The notes below the pieces were generated by a model. The model had not been told where the DNA came from, did no database searches, and worked only from the letters and a program-made list of their open reading frames with translations. From Flavobacterium sp. HBTb2-11-1 (GTDB lineage: Bacteria > Bacteroidota > Bacteroidia > Flavobacteriales > Flavobacteriaceae), in contig NZ_WUMO01000006.1 in assembly GCF_009826975.1 (NCBI RefSeq), forward strand, positions 248,001 through 312,000: DNA of 64,000 nt, given 5' to 3'. Position 1 is the first letter of the stretch; each line of letters opens with the position of its first letter. Positions 32,174 through 42,022 of the stretch are shown in pieces. A program made the position numbers and the translations under genes.

Positions 32174-34663
32174 TTAATCCAACACATTCAAAATCTTCAA
32201 TCCAAACACAACACCGTTTTGTTGGATTCCGCCTTGGTAAGAATGCACATAATCGATTCGGAATAATTTGAATTTTCCAAAACCTAGATTGTCTAAACCA
32301 ACAGTAAATTCAGAGTATGGTTTTCGGTCGGGAATAGCTAAAGCATGAAAACCAATATTCATTGTTGACTTTAAAAGATTTAACAACGGAATTTTATTCA
32401 TGATGAAGCCAGTGTCATTATATTCAGTGTGCATTTCAAAATAACTATCGTTTGTGCTGTTCGCATAATATGGCATCATGTTAAAGACATTCAAATAGCG
32501 ATCACTTGTTCCGATATGAGTCTGGTTTCCATTAAAATGTCTATAATCGATAAACGAAATATTCTCGGCATTAAAGAATTTGCCAGCTCTAAAATTGGTT
32601 CCTAAAAGGCCTTTGTTTCCAAGCGATAAATCATATTGTACAGAAGCTCCAATTCGTTCATATTCGTACTTTTTTTCGCTTGCCGCGAATGCTTTTTCAA
32701 AAGCCAGATAAACTGTAGGATATTTATCGTTTTTAAAATTAAATCTTCCGTCAGGTCTTGATATGTATTTATTGCCAAAGTTGATTCTCGTTGTCACTAG
32801 AGATTTAAACAAATGATGCTGATCGAATGCAGGAGTGGTAAAATCGTTTGGCGCTAAAGGGTTATTTGAAGAATAAATATCATCTTTTTTAAAGAAAGAA
32901 TAATCAGTAGTGTTGAAAAGCGGTTTACGCTGTTCGTAACCTATTTTTCCAGTAAGATTTATCCCATTTGCAATATCTTGTCCGTAATTGATTTCAACAA
33001 ATTCCAAGTTGTACAGCTTCATATAATTGTCTTTAAAAAACAAAGAGCTGATAGAATTGATAAACTTACTGATGGGCTCAGCACTATTGAACTGAGCGGT
33101 TTTTACACCTCCAGAACCCCATATTGTGGCATAATTTATAGTATTGAAACGATGGCTAAATTGACCTATAGCACGAAAACGTTCGTCAGAAAAGCCATAA
33201 TTGAAAGTCGTGCTTATTGAAGTGTTTGTTCCTTTTTCTTCATCCCATTTTGTAAAAGAAAAGCCAGAATCCAGATTAAAACCCTGAACAGTATTGAAAC
33301 TCAAAGAAGCTATATTCAGTAAGCCTTTATAATCAAAAGAATATTTTTTGAATGTGTTTTTGTAGTCATAGCCCATTAAAATATCCCAAACCTTAAATTT
33401 GTTGTTTCTGGCATCAATAGAATCGGTATATTTTTTTGATTTTCTAATGGTCTGCAGACTGTCTTTCTTGGCATAATCTGAACTTTCTTCAAGAGTTAGC
33501 GGTATTGGGCGAATTTCATTCCAGAAATCATTATCTTTTTTGTTGGCATTAAGCTCAAACGCCACGATTTCGTTTCCAAATGTTTTCTTGTCAAAAGAAT
33601 CAGGAAATTCATAATTTGAATAGACGTAATTGAAGTTTCCAGAAAATTTCACACCAAAAATACCCGCATTAAAAGAAAGAGTCTGAGCATTCTTAGACCA
33701 GATTTTATTTTTAGTATTGTAGCTAAAACTCTGTTTTAAGGTCATGATTTCTGTAAATTCATTTTTCATTCGATACCCTTTGATGTCGAGATCAATGGCA
33801 TAAATCGCAAAACTGTCATCTACAATATAAATGTAACCTTCAAAAACTGGTTCTTTATCTCGTTTTGGAATAACTTTGATTTTATTAATTTGCTGGTTAT
33901 TGTCGTCATAAAAAGTGCTTTCCAGCTTGTATTTGTAATAGTTGAAAGCATTGTCGGCAATAGGAGAGATGAGTTTTACATCAAAATCTAAAGTGTTGTC
34001 GTAAAAATCATAAGTCGATAAGGCGGCTGTGTTATAGCTATATCCGCGATTGTTTCCTGAAATTTTTGAAGCAATAATTTTTTCTTTTAGTTTATCTGGT
34101 TTTTCAAAAGTCACTTTCGAAATGGTTTCAGATAAATACAAAATTCCCGTTCCAGTAGAATCGAGATTCGAAGCCATGTCATCGCCCAATTCTACTTTTT
34201 TGCCTAGAATTTTTTTAGGAAGATCTTTAACTTTAAACATTCCTTTCGAATAAAAATCGGCTGTATATCTTCCTGTTTTATCTGAGTTTTCTTTTTTATT
34301 TGCTATGGCGCTTTTTATAATTGCGTTTGCAGGATTGTTTTTAGGATCAATGATTACTTCGTTTAAAGCAAAGCTTTCTTCTTGAAGGCTAACATCTACA
34401 TTGACCATTCTTGTTGCGGCAAGAATAGTTACTTTTTTAGTTTTATAACCTAAATATTGGAAGGTAATGATGTTTCCGCCAATTTTTTTTACATTCAGCT
34501 GATATTTTCCCTGTTCATTTGTAGTGGTTCCAGCATAGGTGTTTTCTTCAAAAACCGATACAAAAGGCAACGGATTTCCTTTGTCATCAGTTACAGTTCC
34601 TCTTATTTGAGCAAAATTGGAAAGTGAAAAAAATAGAAAGGCAAATAAAGTATAGTTTCTCAT
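32174..34663 (-). CDS. DUF5686 outer-membrane protein with carboxypeptidase-like domain
   Basis: 829 residues. The signal peptide ends SNFAQ (~18), followed by a carboxypeptidase-like regulatory domain (~19-100, IRGTVTDDKGNPLPFVSVFE). The DUF5686 body (~105-829) has many alternating strands (FNLDSGFSFTKWDEEKG, PYSEFTVGLDNLGFGKFKLF) and is probably a beta-barrel. No TonB plug is present, so it is not an ordinary TonB receptor. Function unknown. Transcribed alone; aroQ lies 124 nt upstream on the same strand. Confidence 0.88.
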   Translation of the reverse strand: MRNYTLFAFLFFSLSNFAQIRGTVTDDKGNPLPFVSVFEENTYAGTTTNEQGKYQLNVKKIGGNIITFQYLGYKTKKVTILAATRMVNVDVSLQEESFALNEVIIDPKNNPANAIIKSAIANKKENSDKTGRYTADFYSKGMFKVKDLPKKILGKKVELGDDMASNLDSTGTGILYLSETISKVTFEKPDKLKEKIIASKISGNNRGYSYNTAALSTYDFYDNTLDFDVKLISPIADNAFNYYKYKLESTFYDDNNQQINKIKVIPKRDKEPVFEGYIYIVDDSFAIYAIDLDIKGYRMKNEFTEIMTLKQSFSYNTKNKIWSKNAQTLSFNAGIFGVKFSGNFNYVYSNYEFPDSFDKKTFGNEIVAFELNANKKDNDFWNEIRPIPLTLEESSDYAKKDSLQTIRKSKKYTDSIDARNNKFKVWDILMGYDYKNTFKKYSFDYKGLLNIASLSFNTVQGFNLDSGFSFTKWDEEKGTNTSISTTFNYGFSDERFRAIGQFSHRFNTINYATIWGSGGVKTAQFNSAEPISKFINSISSLFFKDNYMKLYNLEFVEINYGQDIANGINLTGKIGYEQRKPLFNTTDYSFFKKDDIYSSNNPLAPNDFTTPAFDQHHLFKSLVTTRINFGNKYISRPDGRFNFKNDKYPTVYLAFEKAFAASEKKYEYERIGASVQYDLSLGNKGLLGTNFRAGKFFNAENISFIDYRHFNGNQTHIGTSDRYLNVFNMMPYYANSTNDSYFEMHTEYNDTGFIMNKIPLLNLLKSTMNIGFHALAIPDRKPYSEFTVGLDNLGFGKFKLFRIDYVHSYQGGIQQNGVVFGLKILNVLD

Positions 34664-34740
34664 GCAAATGTGGTATATCTTACAAAAATATAATAAGTTA
34701 AATCTGAGCTTATTAATAATTTGTTAAATTGAATGAGAAT

Positions 34741-34783
34741 ATATCATCCTGAGAGAAGTCGAAATTTTCGCTCAGAATGATAT
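34741..34783 (-). terminator. Hairpin downstream of aroQ (repeat-derived)
   Basis: ATATCATCCTGAG (34741-34753) pairs with CTCAGAATGATAT (34771-34783), one mismatch. It carries the ATCCTGAG core that also appears at 63302-63309. Confidence 0.55.
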
Positions 34784-34787
34784 TGTG

Positions 34788-35201
34788 CTATAAAAAGGAT
34801 TGAATAGCCAATTCGTAACTTTTTAGTCCGAAGCCTAAAATAACACCTTTTGCATTTCCAGATAAATACGATTGATGTCTAAAGCTTTCGCGCGCATATG
34901 TATTTGAAATATGAACCTCAATTACTGGTGTGGTAACGGCTTTCATAGCATCGCCCAAACCGATAGAAGTGTGTGTGTAAGCTCCAGCATTTAGAATAAT
35001 GCCATCAAATGAAAAACCAACTTCTTGAATTTTGCCAATCAATTCGCCTTCAATATTGCTTTGGTAATATGAAAGTTCGATGTTTGGGAATTTTTGTTTC
35101 AACGTTTCAAAATAATCTTCAAAAGTCTGGCTTCCATAAACTTCTGGTTCGCGTTTTCCTAAAAGATTCAAATTCGGTCCGTTGATAATGCAGATTTTCA
35201 T
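34788..35201 (-). CDS. aroQ: 3-dehydroquinate dehydratase, type II
   Basis: 137 residues, the usual length of the dodecameric type II enzyme. IINGPNLNLLGKREPEVYG (~5-23, with the catalytic Tyr22), YYQSNIEGELIGKI, ILNAGAYTHTSIGLGDAM and VIEVHISNTYARESFRHQSY (catalytic His and Arg) are all present. It dehydrates 3-dehydroquinate to 3-dehydroshikimate in aromatic amino-acid synthesis. No other shikimate genes lie in this window. Confidence 0.97.
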   Translation of the reverse strand: MKICIINGPNLNLLGKREPEVYGSQTFEDYFETLKQKFPNIELSYYQSNIEGELIGKIQEVGFSFDGIILNAGAYTHTSIGLGDAMKAVTTPVIEVHISNTYARESFRHQSYLSGNAKGVILGFGLKSYELAIQSFL

Positions 35202-35283
35202 AAAGTAATTTTGTTTTAATTAGGTTGATGTGATGCATTTTACTTTTCACAATAAACATTTCACACATAAGTGTAAAAATAAA

Positions 35284-35312
35284 AAAACCGCACTAATAAT
35301 TAGAGCGGTTTT
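35284..35312 (-). terminator. Intrinsic terminator of the first small barrel gene
   Basis: AAAACCGC (35284-35291) pairs with GCGGTTTT (35305-35312), with CTAAT/ATTAG inside; T run on the minus strand. Confidence 0.75.
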
Positions 35313-35334
35313 TATAAAAGTATGTGATATTCTT

Positions 35335-35892
35335 TTAGAACATGAACCCAGCTGAAATCTGGAATACTGAGTTTTTAATATCTGCATTTTTAGATGCTTC
35401 TGTTAAACCTAAGCCATAACGACCTTGTAAAAAGATATTTTCAGTAAGTTTAACTCCTAACCCTGCGTTAAGACCAAATTCAAAAGTTTCACCATTCTTA
35501 ACGTCAAAATCATTTCTTTCACTTACTAAGAAAGAAGCCTGTGGGCCAACTTCTAAGCTGAAAGTATTATTTAAATAGAATTTAGCCATTACTGGTATAG
35601 AGATATATCCTAGTTCATTTTTGATATCTTCACTTACATCACTAAATTTATAAGATGCACCAACAGTAGAGTATAAAAGCTCTGGCTGAATAGAGAATTT
35701 GTCTAATAATTTTACTTCAGCTACCAAACCTGCATGGTAACTAGTAATTCCATCTTTATTAATTTGGTCTGGAAAGTCTCCAGTTTGGCTAGCAAAGTTA
35801 ACCCCTGCTTTTACCCCGAGCTTTAGTAATTGTGCGTTTACTGCCGCTGATGTTGCAATGAACATGACAGCTGCTAAAAGTATTTTCTTCAT
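35335..35892 (-). CDS. Small outer-membrane beta-barrel (porin family, PorT-like)
   Basis: 185 residues with a signal peptide (MKKILLAAVMFIATSAAVNA). The mature part alternates strands of an eight-stranded barrel: LKLGVKAGVNFASQTG, SYHAGLVAEVKLLDKFSIQP, YISIPVMAKFYLNNTFSLEV and final VFQISAGFMF ending in F. It resembles the PorT/OmpW-type small barrels of Bacteroidota. It is similar in plan and wording to the gene at 36951 (GVKAGVN/GVKGGLN, IQPELLYST/IQPELLFST, EVGPQASFL/EAGPQLGFL), so the two are local paralogues in opposite orientation. Function unknown. Confidence 0.88.
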   Translation of the reverse strand: MKKILLAAVMFIATSAAVNAQLLKLGVKAGVNFASQTGDFPDQINKDGITSYHAGLVAEVKLLDKFSIQPELLYSTVGASYKFSDVSEDIKNELGYISIPVMAKFYLNNTFSLEVGPQASFLVSERNDFDVKNGETFEFGLNAGLGVKLTENIFLQGRYGLGLTEASKNADIKNSVFQISAGFMF

Positions 35893-36182
35893 AAAAAGGT
35901 TTTTAAAAATTGGTGTTTTAAAATGTTATTTATAGATCAAAACTACATATTTAGCATTTTATTGCCTTATAATTTGGATTAAATAATTACTAAAATTCCC
36001 ATTCAAATTGCTTTTTCTTATCTAAAAATCACCTTTTCTGCACTCAATTCTTTGATTTTCAATTAGTACATATTGATTTTATTTTTGTCTTATTTTAATA
36101 CTTTTTAAACTTATTGCGGAGTGTGTTTTGTAAGTCTAATCTTAGTTTTGTCGAATATTAATCAAATAATATTTTAAAAATT

Positions 36183-36743
36183 ATGAAAAAAATTGTTTTG
36201 GCTGCTATTGCAGTATTAGGCTTTACATTTGCTAATGCACAAACGGGAGGATTTGCAAAAGGAGATACATTTATTTCTGGAGCTTTGAATGTAAATTCTG
36301 AGAAAACGGGAGATGCAAAAAGCAGCGGTTTTACAATTGAGCCAAAGGTTGGGTACTTTGTCACTGAAAATATTGCAATCGGAGCAAAATTAGGATTTGG
36401 TTCAGATAAAGTAGGGGATGATAAAACAAATTCATTTACTGCTGGGGCTTTTGGTAGATACTATTTTACACCTGCTTCACAATTTTCAATCTACGGACAA
36501 GCAGGTCTAGATTTTACAAATTACAAACATAAGCCAGGAGATTTTAAATCGAATGAAATTGGAGCTAACCTTGGTTTAGGTTTAAGTTATTTCTTATCTA
36601 ACCATTTTGCAATCGAAGCAACTTGGCTTGGTTTAGGATACAGCGTAAACAACAATGGAGGACATGGAGCTGACAAAACTAATAAGTTTGGTTTTGGAAC
36701 AGACTTAAGAGATGTAAGCTTCGGAGTTGTTTATAAATTCTAA
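36183..36743 (+). CDS. Small outer-membrane beta-barrel protein
   Basis: 186 residues with a signal peptide (MKKIVLAAIAVLGFTFANAQ). Strands such as TFISGALNVNSEKTG, FTIEPKVGYFVTENIAIGAK, GAFGRYYFTPASQFSIYGQ and NLGLGLSYFLSNHFAIEAT alternate hydrophobic residues and the end is GVVYKF, the terminal Phe typical for barrel assembly by BamA. It is less close to its two neighbours than they are to each other. A TAGTTTTG -7 box lies at 36143-36150, 33 nt upstream of the ATG. Structural or transport role unknown. Confidence 0.88.
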   Translation: MKKIVLAAIAVLGFTFANAQTGGFAKGDTFISGALNVNSEKTGDAKSSGFTIEPKVGYFVTENIAIGAKLGFGSDKVGDDKTNSFTAGAFGRYYFTPASQFSIYGQAGLDFTNYKHKPGDFKSNEIGANLGLGLSYFLSNHFAIEATWLGLGYSVNNNGGHGADKTNKFGFGTDLRDVSFGVVYKF

Positions 36744-36768
36744 GTTAAAGAAACAGTTAGTTAATTTT

Positions 36769-36800
36769 AAAAGGCCTTCTCATTTTAGGGAAGGCTTTTT
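36769..36800 (+). terminator. Intrinsic terminator
   Basis: AAAAGGCCTTC pairs with GGAAGGCTTTT around CATTTTAG, followed by a T run. Confidence 0.65.
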
Positions 36801-36911
36801 TGTTGTTGGAGAATTCTAATTTTAACTTGAGTTAATCTAAAATTAACAATTAGCGTAATAGTTACTATTTTATTTGTTAAATTCCTAATGTAGAATTATG
36901 AAGAATATTTT

Positions 36912-36919
36912 TATATTTG
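36912..36919 (+). promoter_or_regulatory. -7 promoter box (TATATTTG)
   Basis: TATATTTG, 31 nt upstream of the next barrel gene. Confidence 0.5.
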
Positions 36920-36950
36920 ACTCGATTAATTTAACCCAAAACAAATTAGA

Positions 36951-37535
36951 ATGAAAAAAATTATCTTATCTGCCATTGCTATTATGGCTTTTGCATTCAC
37001 AAATGCTCAGGAAACAAGATTTGGAGTAAAAGGAGGTCTTAATATTTCAAGTATCGTTGGTGGCGATGTGAGAGATGCTAATGCATTAGTAGGATTTCAC
37101 ATTGGTGGTTTAGCTGAAATCCACTTAGTAGAAAAGTTTTATATTCAACCAGAGCTTTTGTTTTCCACACAAGGAGCGAAATTTGATAATGGTTTTGGAA
37201 ATGATTTAGATATAAAATTAAACTATTTAAATATTCCTGTTCTGGCAAAATATTATATCGTTGACAAAAAATTTAGCGTAGAAGCTGGTCCGCAACTTGG
37301 TTTTTTGTTGTCAGAAAAATGGGATAATTCTGATTTTGATGGTGATGCGAAATCAGTAGATTTTGGTTTTAACTTTGGAGCAGGTTATAGTTTTACTGAT
37401 AATTTTTCAGTCGGTCTTCGTTATACTGTGGGATTATCTCCTATTTGGGATGATAATATTGATGACTCAGGAGATTTGTATGACAGTGCAAAAAATGGTA
37501 ATTTCCAGATTTCTGCAGCTTATAAATTTAATTAA
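36951..37535 (+). CDS. Small outer-membrane beta-barrel (porin family, PorT-like)
   Basis: 194 residues with a signal peptide (MKKIILSAIAIMAFAFTNAQ). Barrel strands include TRFGVKGGLNISSIVGGDV, GFHIGGLAEIHLVEKFYIQP, LNYLNIPVLAKYYIVDKKF and the end FQISAAYKFN. Paralogue of the gene at 35335. It has its own -7 box and hairpin terminator, so it is a single-gene unit. Function unknown. Confidence 0.88.
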   Translation: MKKIILSAIAIMAFAFTNAQETRFGVKGGLNISSIVGGDVRDANALVGFHIGGLAEIHLVEKFYIQPELLFSTQGAKFDNGFGNDLDIKLNYLNIPVLAKYYIVDKKFSVEAGPQLGFLLSEKWDNSDFDGDAKSVDFGFNFGAGYSFTDNFSVGLRYTVGLSPIWDDNIDDSGDLYDSAKNGNFQISAAYKFN

Positions 37536-37555
37536 AGAAATTAAAATATTTTAAG

Positions 37556-37583
37556 AACCTTCCTTTTTGAGGAAGGTTTTTTT
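37556..37583 (+). terminator. Intrinsic terminator of the barrel gene
   Basis: AACCTTCC (37556-37563) pairs with GGAAGGTT (37571-37578), then a T run. It ends 29 nt before the xerD start. Confidence 0.85.
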
Positions 37584-37611
37584 ATGCCAAAAAATCACTT
37601 ACTTTGTGAGT

Positions 37612-38508
37612 ATGAATTGGAGCAGATATATAAAAGATTATCAGTCGTATTTGAGGATAGAGAGAGGTTTGTCTAAAAATACGATCGAAAATTATGGTTT
37701 TGACATTGAACGTTTGTGTCTTTTTTTGGAAAGCAATCAAATTGATGTTTCACCAAAAAAAATTTCCGATGAAACTTTACAGCAGTTTATTTATTCAGTA
37801 GCTAAGGAGGTGAATCCAAGATCGCAGGCAAGAATTATTTCCGGCCTTAAAAGTTTTTTTAATTATCTGGTTTTTGAAGATTATCGAAACGACAATCCTT
37901 TAGAATTAATTGAAGCGCCTAAAACAGGCCGTAAATTGCCTGATACTTTATCGCTTCAGGAAATTGATGCATTGATCGAAACAATTGATTTAAGTACAAA
38001 TGAAGGCGAGAGAAACAGAGCTATGCTCGAAACTTTGTACGGTTGCGGGTTACGTGTTTCTGAATTGATTACACTTAAAATTTCGGATCTTTTTTTTGAT
38101 GAAGGTTTTATTAAAATTACTGGTAAAGGAAATAAGGAAAGATTTGTTCCAATTGGATCCTTAACTCAGAAATATATAGACATTTACAAAAATGCAGTTC
38201 GTTCAAATCTCAATATAAAAAAAGGTGCCGAAGATACTTTATTTTTAAATAGACGTGGAAATCAGTTAACGCGTGCCATGGTGTTTACTATTATCAAAGA
38301 TCTTGCTCAGAAAATGGGGCTTAAAAAAAGTATTAGTCCGCATACCCTGAGGCATTCTTTTGCGACTCATTTGCTTGAAAACGGCGCTGACTTGAGATCA
38401 ATTCAATTAATGCTGGGGCACGAATCTATTACAACAACTGAAATCTATGTGCATTTGGATCGCAGTTTTTTAAAGGAAGTGATGCATAGCTTTCATCCTA
38501 GAAAATAA
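37612..38508 (+). CDS. xerD: Site-specific tyrosine recombinase XerD
   Basis: 298 residues from ATG 37612. With this start the catalytic residues fall at R148 (YGCGLRVSEL), K172 (TGKGNKER), H244 and R247 (PHTLRHSFATH), H270 (LMLGH) and Y279 (TEIYVHLD), the same numbering as E. coli XerD. A TTG frame extending to 37567 begins inside the preceding terminator and is rejected. XerD resolves chromosome dimers at dif with XerC. A TTACTTTG box ends only 6 nt before the ATG, so the message may be leaderless. Not part of the mobile element. Confidence 0.95.
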   Translation: MNWSRYIKDYQSYLRIERGLSKNTIENYGFDIERLCLFLESNQIDVSPKKISDETLQQFIYSVAKEVNPRSQARIISGLKSFFNYLVFEDYRNDNPLELIEAPKTGRKLPDTLSLQEIDALIETIDLSTNEGERNRAMLETLYGCGLRVSELITLKISDLFFDEGFIKITGKGNKERFVPIGSLTQKYIDIYKNAVRSNLNIKKGAEDTLFLNRRGNQLTRAMVFTIIKDLAQKMGLKKSISPHTLRHSFATHLLENGADLRSIQLMLGHESITTTEIYVHLDRSFLKEVMHSFHPRK

Positions 38509-38659
38509 TTATTTTTATAATAGTCTGTGTTTTTGTTGGGAAAATTCATATATTGTGTTAAAATATTATTTTAATTAAAGTAAAAGCATTGACAGGTGAG
38601 TTTCGTTTTTTGCTTTTCTGAATAAGTTTGAATATCTTATTTACATAAAAGAGTAACAT

Positions 38660-40180
38660 ATGGTTTTTGATTTATATGGAAACGAAGATTGCTTAGAGGT
38701 AAATAATTTTTATAAAAAATTGTTGGCCGAAATGCCCGACCTGCTTTTTCAGTTTGTTATTGATACTGATAATAATTACTCATTCCCGCTTGTGAGCAAA
38801 TCGGCAGATGAAATATTTGAACTTTCTGCGATTGATTTTAATAATGATATAAAGTTTATAGTTTACGATCGAATCTTACCTCAGGATCGTGAACTTTTTT
38901 TTCAGTCTTTAATCAAAGCCAGAAAAGAAATAAAACCTTGGGAAATAGAATTTAGAGCTACTCTTCCTAAAAAAGGAATTCGCTGGTTTAAAATTGTGGC
39001 AAAAACAGAATCTGCGACAAACGGAAATGTGATTTTTTATGGCCATGTTTCGGATATTACCGACTTGAAAGATAAAGAAGAAAAGCTTAGGATTTCAGAA
39101 GAACGTTTTCAATTTGCTTTAGATGCTTCTACTGCCGGAATTTGGGATTGGGATATGGTTACTAACAGGGTTTTTTACTCTTCTTTGTCTCTTAAAATTT
39201 TAGAATTAGAATCGACTGATATTTTTGATGATCCTGAACGATGGGATAAAATTGTGCATCCAGATGATCTTCCAAAATATTATTCGGATATTCATGAACA
39301 TTTTGACAATAAGATTCCGTTTTATGAAAATTATCATCGTGTAATGACTTCCAGCGGTAATTACAAATGGATTTTAGACCGCGGCAAAGTAATTAAACGC
39401 GATGAAAACGGAAAACCTTTGCGCGTAATTGGGACGCATACCGATGTTTCGGCTCAGAAAGAAAAAGAGCTGGAGCTTATGAAAACAATGAAGTTGTATA
39501 GCGATCAAAATAGCCGTTTATTGAACTTCTCACATATTGTTTCTCATAACCTAAATACTCAGGCTGGAAATATAAAATCGATTTTAGATCTTATTGATGC
39601 AGATGTCAGTAAACAGACCGTGACAGAAATGCTGGAATATTTACGCACTGTTTCTAACGATCTGAATGAAACTATTTCGAATCTCACCCAAATTGTAAAA
39701 ACGCAGAGTAATATTAATATTGCGGTAGTGCCGCTAAAACTTTGCGAATATATCGAGAAAACTATTTCAACGATTAAAGGGTATCATAAAGAACGAAAAG
39801 TTACGATCATCAATAACGTACCGAAGTATTTGACGGTTAATTTTAATCCGGCTTACATGGAAAGCGTTTTGCTGAATTTTACGACAAACGCAATTAAATA
39901 TGCGCATCCAGATCGTGATCCTGTAATTACTTTTGATTTTGCTATTGAGCCTGAAGGTTTTAAATCCCTTAAAATAACAGATAATGGTCTCGGAATCGAT
40001 TTGAAAGTCTATGGCGATTTGCTGTTTGGTATGTATAAAACCTTTCATAAACATGAAGAAGCGCGAGGTATTGGATTATACATTACAAGAAATCAAATTG
40101 AAGCAATGAAAGGAACTGTTGAAGTAGAAAGTGAAGTGGGAGTAGGGACAAGTTTTAAAATCATTTTTAATGATATGTAA
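38660..40180 (+). CDS. PAS-domain sensor histidine kinase (orphan)
   Basis: 506 residues, no membrane segment, so a cytoplasmic sensor. There are two PAS domains (~15-135 and ~148-270, with GIWDWDMVTNRVFYS and the PAC-type VIGTHTDVSAQKEKE). They are followed by the phosphoacceptor segment FSHIVSHNLNTQAGNI (His ~298) and an HATPase domain with NFTTNAIKYAHPDR (N box), ITDNGLGIDL (G1) and GIGLYITRNQIEAMKG (G2). No response regulator lies next to it. The His segment is the HNL type common in Bacteroidota kinases. Confidence 0.92.
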   Translation: MVFDLYGNEDCLEVNNFYKKLLAEMPDLLFQFVIDTDNNYSFPLVSKSADEIFELSAIDFNNDIKFIVYDRILPQDRELFFQSLIKARKEIKPWEIEFRATLPKKGIRWFKIVAKTESATNGNVIFYGHVSDITDLKDKEEKLRISEERFQFALDASTAGIWDWDMVTNRVFYSSLSLKILELESTDIFDDPERWDKIVHPDDLPKYYSDIHEHFDNKIPFYENYHRVMTSSGNYKWILDRGKVIKRDENGKPLRVIGTHTDVSAQKEKELELMKTMKLYSDQNSRLLNFSHIVSHNLNTQAGNIKSILDLIDADVSKQTVTEMLEYLRTVSNDLNETISNLTQIVKTQSNINIAVVPLKLCEYIEKTISTIKGYHKERKVTIINNVPKYLTVNFNPAYMESVLLNFTTNAIKYAHPDRDPVITFDFAIEPEGFKSLKITDNGLGIDLKVYGDLLFGMYKTFHKHEEARGIGLYITRNQIEAMKGTVEVESEVGVGTSFKIIFNDM

Positions 40181-40201
40181 GCTTGCAAAGAGCTAAATAA
40201 A

Positions 40202-40231
40202 AATAAAGGCTGTCAATTGACAGCCTTTATT
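40202..40231. terminator. 30-nt perfect palindrome, bidirectional terminator
   Basis: AATAAAGGCTGTCAA is followed directly by its exact reverse complement TTGACAGCCTTTATT, between convergent genes (histidine kinase and rny). T and A runs flank it. Confidence 0.88.
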
Positions 40232-40253
40232 TTTTCTATTATTTTTTCCAAGA

Positions 40254-41813
40254 TTATTTAGCAATGTTTACAGCTCTAGTTTCTCTAATAACTGTAACTT
40301 TTACCTGTCCAGGATAAGTCATCTCTGTTTGGATTTTTTGTGAAATTTCGAAAGATAGATTTGCTGCGTTATCATCAGAAACTTTTTCGCTTTCTACAAT
40401 TACACGAAGCTCTCTACCAGCTTGGATCGCATAAGCATTTTTAACTCCACTGAATCCGTATGCCACGTCTTCAAGATCTTTTAGTCGCTGGATGTAAGAG
40501 TCAAGAACCTGACGTCTAGCGCCTGGTCTAGCTCCAGAAATAGCATCACAAACCTGAATAATTGGAGATAATAAAGACTTCATTTCAATCTCGTCGTGGT
40601 GAGCTCCAATCGCATTGCATACTTCTTCTTTTTCACCATATTTCTCAGCCCATTGCATACCTAAAAGTGCGTGTGGCAAATCGCTTTCTGTATCTGGCAC
40701 TTTTCCAATATCGTGTAATAAACCAGCTCTTTTTGCGAGTTTTACGTTCAGTCCTAATTCTGCCGCCATGATACCGCAAAGTTTAGAAACTTCTCTTGAG
40801 TGCTGTAATAAGTTTTGTCCGTAAGAAGAACGATATTTCATTCTACCCACAACTTTAATTAATTCTGGGTGTAAACCGTGAATTCCTAAGTCGATTACAG
40901 TACGTTTTCCAACTTCGATAATTTCGTCATCGATTTGTTTGGCAGTTTTAGCCACAACTTCTTCAATTCTTGCTGGGTGAATACGTCCGTCAGTTACTAA
41001 TTTGTGTAAAGATAAACGAGCAATTTCTCTACGAACAGGATCAAAACAAGAAAGGATAATTGCTTCTGGCGTATCGTCAACAATGATTTCCACTCCAGTT
41101 GCAGCTTCAAGCGCTCTAATGTTACGTCCTTCACGTCCAATAATTCTACCTTTAACATCATCAGATTCAATATTGAAAACAGATACACAGTTTTCAACTG
41201 CTTCTTCCGTTCCAACTCTTTGAATAGTATTAATGATGATTTTTTTAGCTTCTTGCTGTGCAGTCAATTTTGCCTCTTCAATCGTTTCTTGAATATGAGA
41301 CATTGCTTTGGTTTTAGCTTCAGCTTTTAAGCCTTCTACCAATTGTTCTTTAGCTTCTTCAGCAGAAAGGCCAGAAATTACCTCTAGCTGCTGTAGCTGG
41401 CTTTTGTGAAGTTTGTCAACTTCAGCTTGTTTTTTGTCTAGAAGCTCGATTTTATTGTTGTATTCAGCTGTTTTAGCTTCAAAATCTTCGTTTATTTTTT
41501 TAGCTTTAGAAAGTTCATTAGAAACTTGAGATTCTTTATCGCGAACGCGTTTTTCTACTTCAGCAACTTTTTTATCGCGTGCTAAAATAACTTGTTCGTG
41601 TTCTGATTTAAGTTCGATAAAACGCTCTTTTGCCTGAAGAATTTTATCTTTTTTGATATTTTCTGCTTCTAAATTAGCGTCTTTTAAGATAGAAGCAGCT
41701 TCTTTTTTAGCGTTTTTAATTAGGTTTGAAATATTACTTTTCTCGATAATTTTAGCTATTGCAAATCCTGCCGCAATACCTACAATACCAATAATGATCG
41801 TTATGATGTCCAT
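40254..41813 (-). CDS. rny: Ribonuclease Y
   Basis: 519 residues, the family's normal length. N-terminal membrane helix ([17 protein letters not shown]), long coiled coil (~25-200), KH domain ([20 protein letters not shown]) and HD domain ([15 protein letters not shown], then [10 protein letters not shown] and [10 protein letters not shown]). RNase Y is a membrane-bound endoribonuclease that starts mRNA decay. It lies downstream of the 6S RNA gene on the same strand, convergent with the kinase. Confidence 0.96.
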   Translation of the reverse strand: MDIITIIIGIVGIAAGFAIAKIIEKSNISNLIKNAKKEAASILKDANLEAENIKKDKILQAKERFIELKSEHEQVILARDKKVAEVEKRVRDKESQVSNELSKAKKINEDFEAKTAEYNNKIELLDKKQAEVDKLHKSQLQQLEVISGLSAEEAKEQLVEGLKAEAKTKAMSHIQETIEEAKLTAQQEAKKIIINTIQRVGTEEAVENCVSVFNIESDDVKGRIIGREGRNIRALEAATGVEIIVDDTPEAIILSCFDPVRREIARLSLHKLVTDGRIHPARIEEVVAKTAKQIDDEIIEVGKRTVIDLGIHGLHPELIKVVGRMKYRSSYGQNLLQHSREVSKLCGIMAAELGLNVKLAKRAGLLHDIGKVPDTESDLPHALLGMQWAEKYGEKEEVCNAIGAHHDEIEMKSLLSPIIQVCDAISGARPGARRQVLDSYIQRLKDLEDVAYGFSGVKNAYAIQAGRELRVIVESEKVSDDNAANLSFEISQKIQTEMTYPGQVKVTVIRETRAVNIAK

Positions 41814-41833
41814 GTTTGTTAGGGTTTATATAT

Positions 41834-41998
41834 AAAAAAAGCCTACATTAATTGCTTGTATAAACTCGTAAAGACAAGTTTTGAGCTAACTCACTGTTCA
41901 AGTTTCCCAGCCAAAAGGAGGGCATACTATAGTAGCGACGATTTGCTCATTCTAAATTGTTAGTGTTGAGTTTACCAAATGTGAACTAATGTAGGCAG
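41834..41998 (-). ncRNA. ssrS: 6S RNA
   Basis: About 165 nt on the minus strand. The ends close with TAATGTAGGC (41987-41996) and GCCTACATTA (41841-41850), a perfect 10-bp stem, followed by a run of seven T, a terminator tail. The inside is a long, irregular hairpin with a central unpaired region, the shape of 6S RNA, which mimics an open promoter and holds RNA polymerase-sigma. The position directly downstream of zapA is the same as in E. coli (zapA-ssrS), supporting the assignment. No protein frame explains the conserved structure. Boundaries are approximate. Confidence 0.85.
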
Positions 41999-42022
41999 TA
42001 TCTTAGTTTCTGTAAAGAACGT

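Noticed and set aside
37612..38508. Second mobile-element integrase
   Set aside because: Length and catalytic numbering match chromosomal XerD; no flanking repeats or mobile genes.
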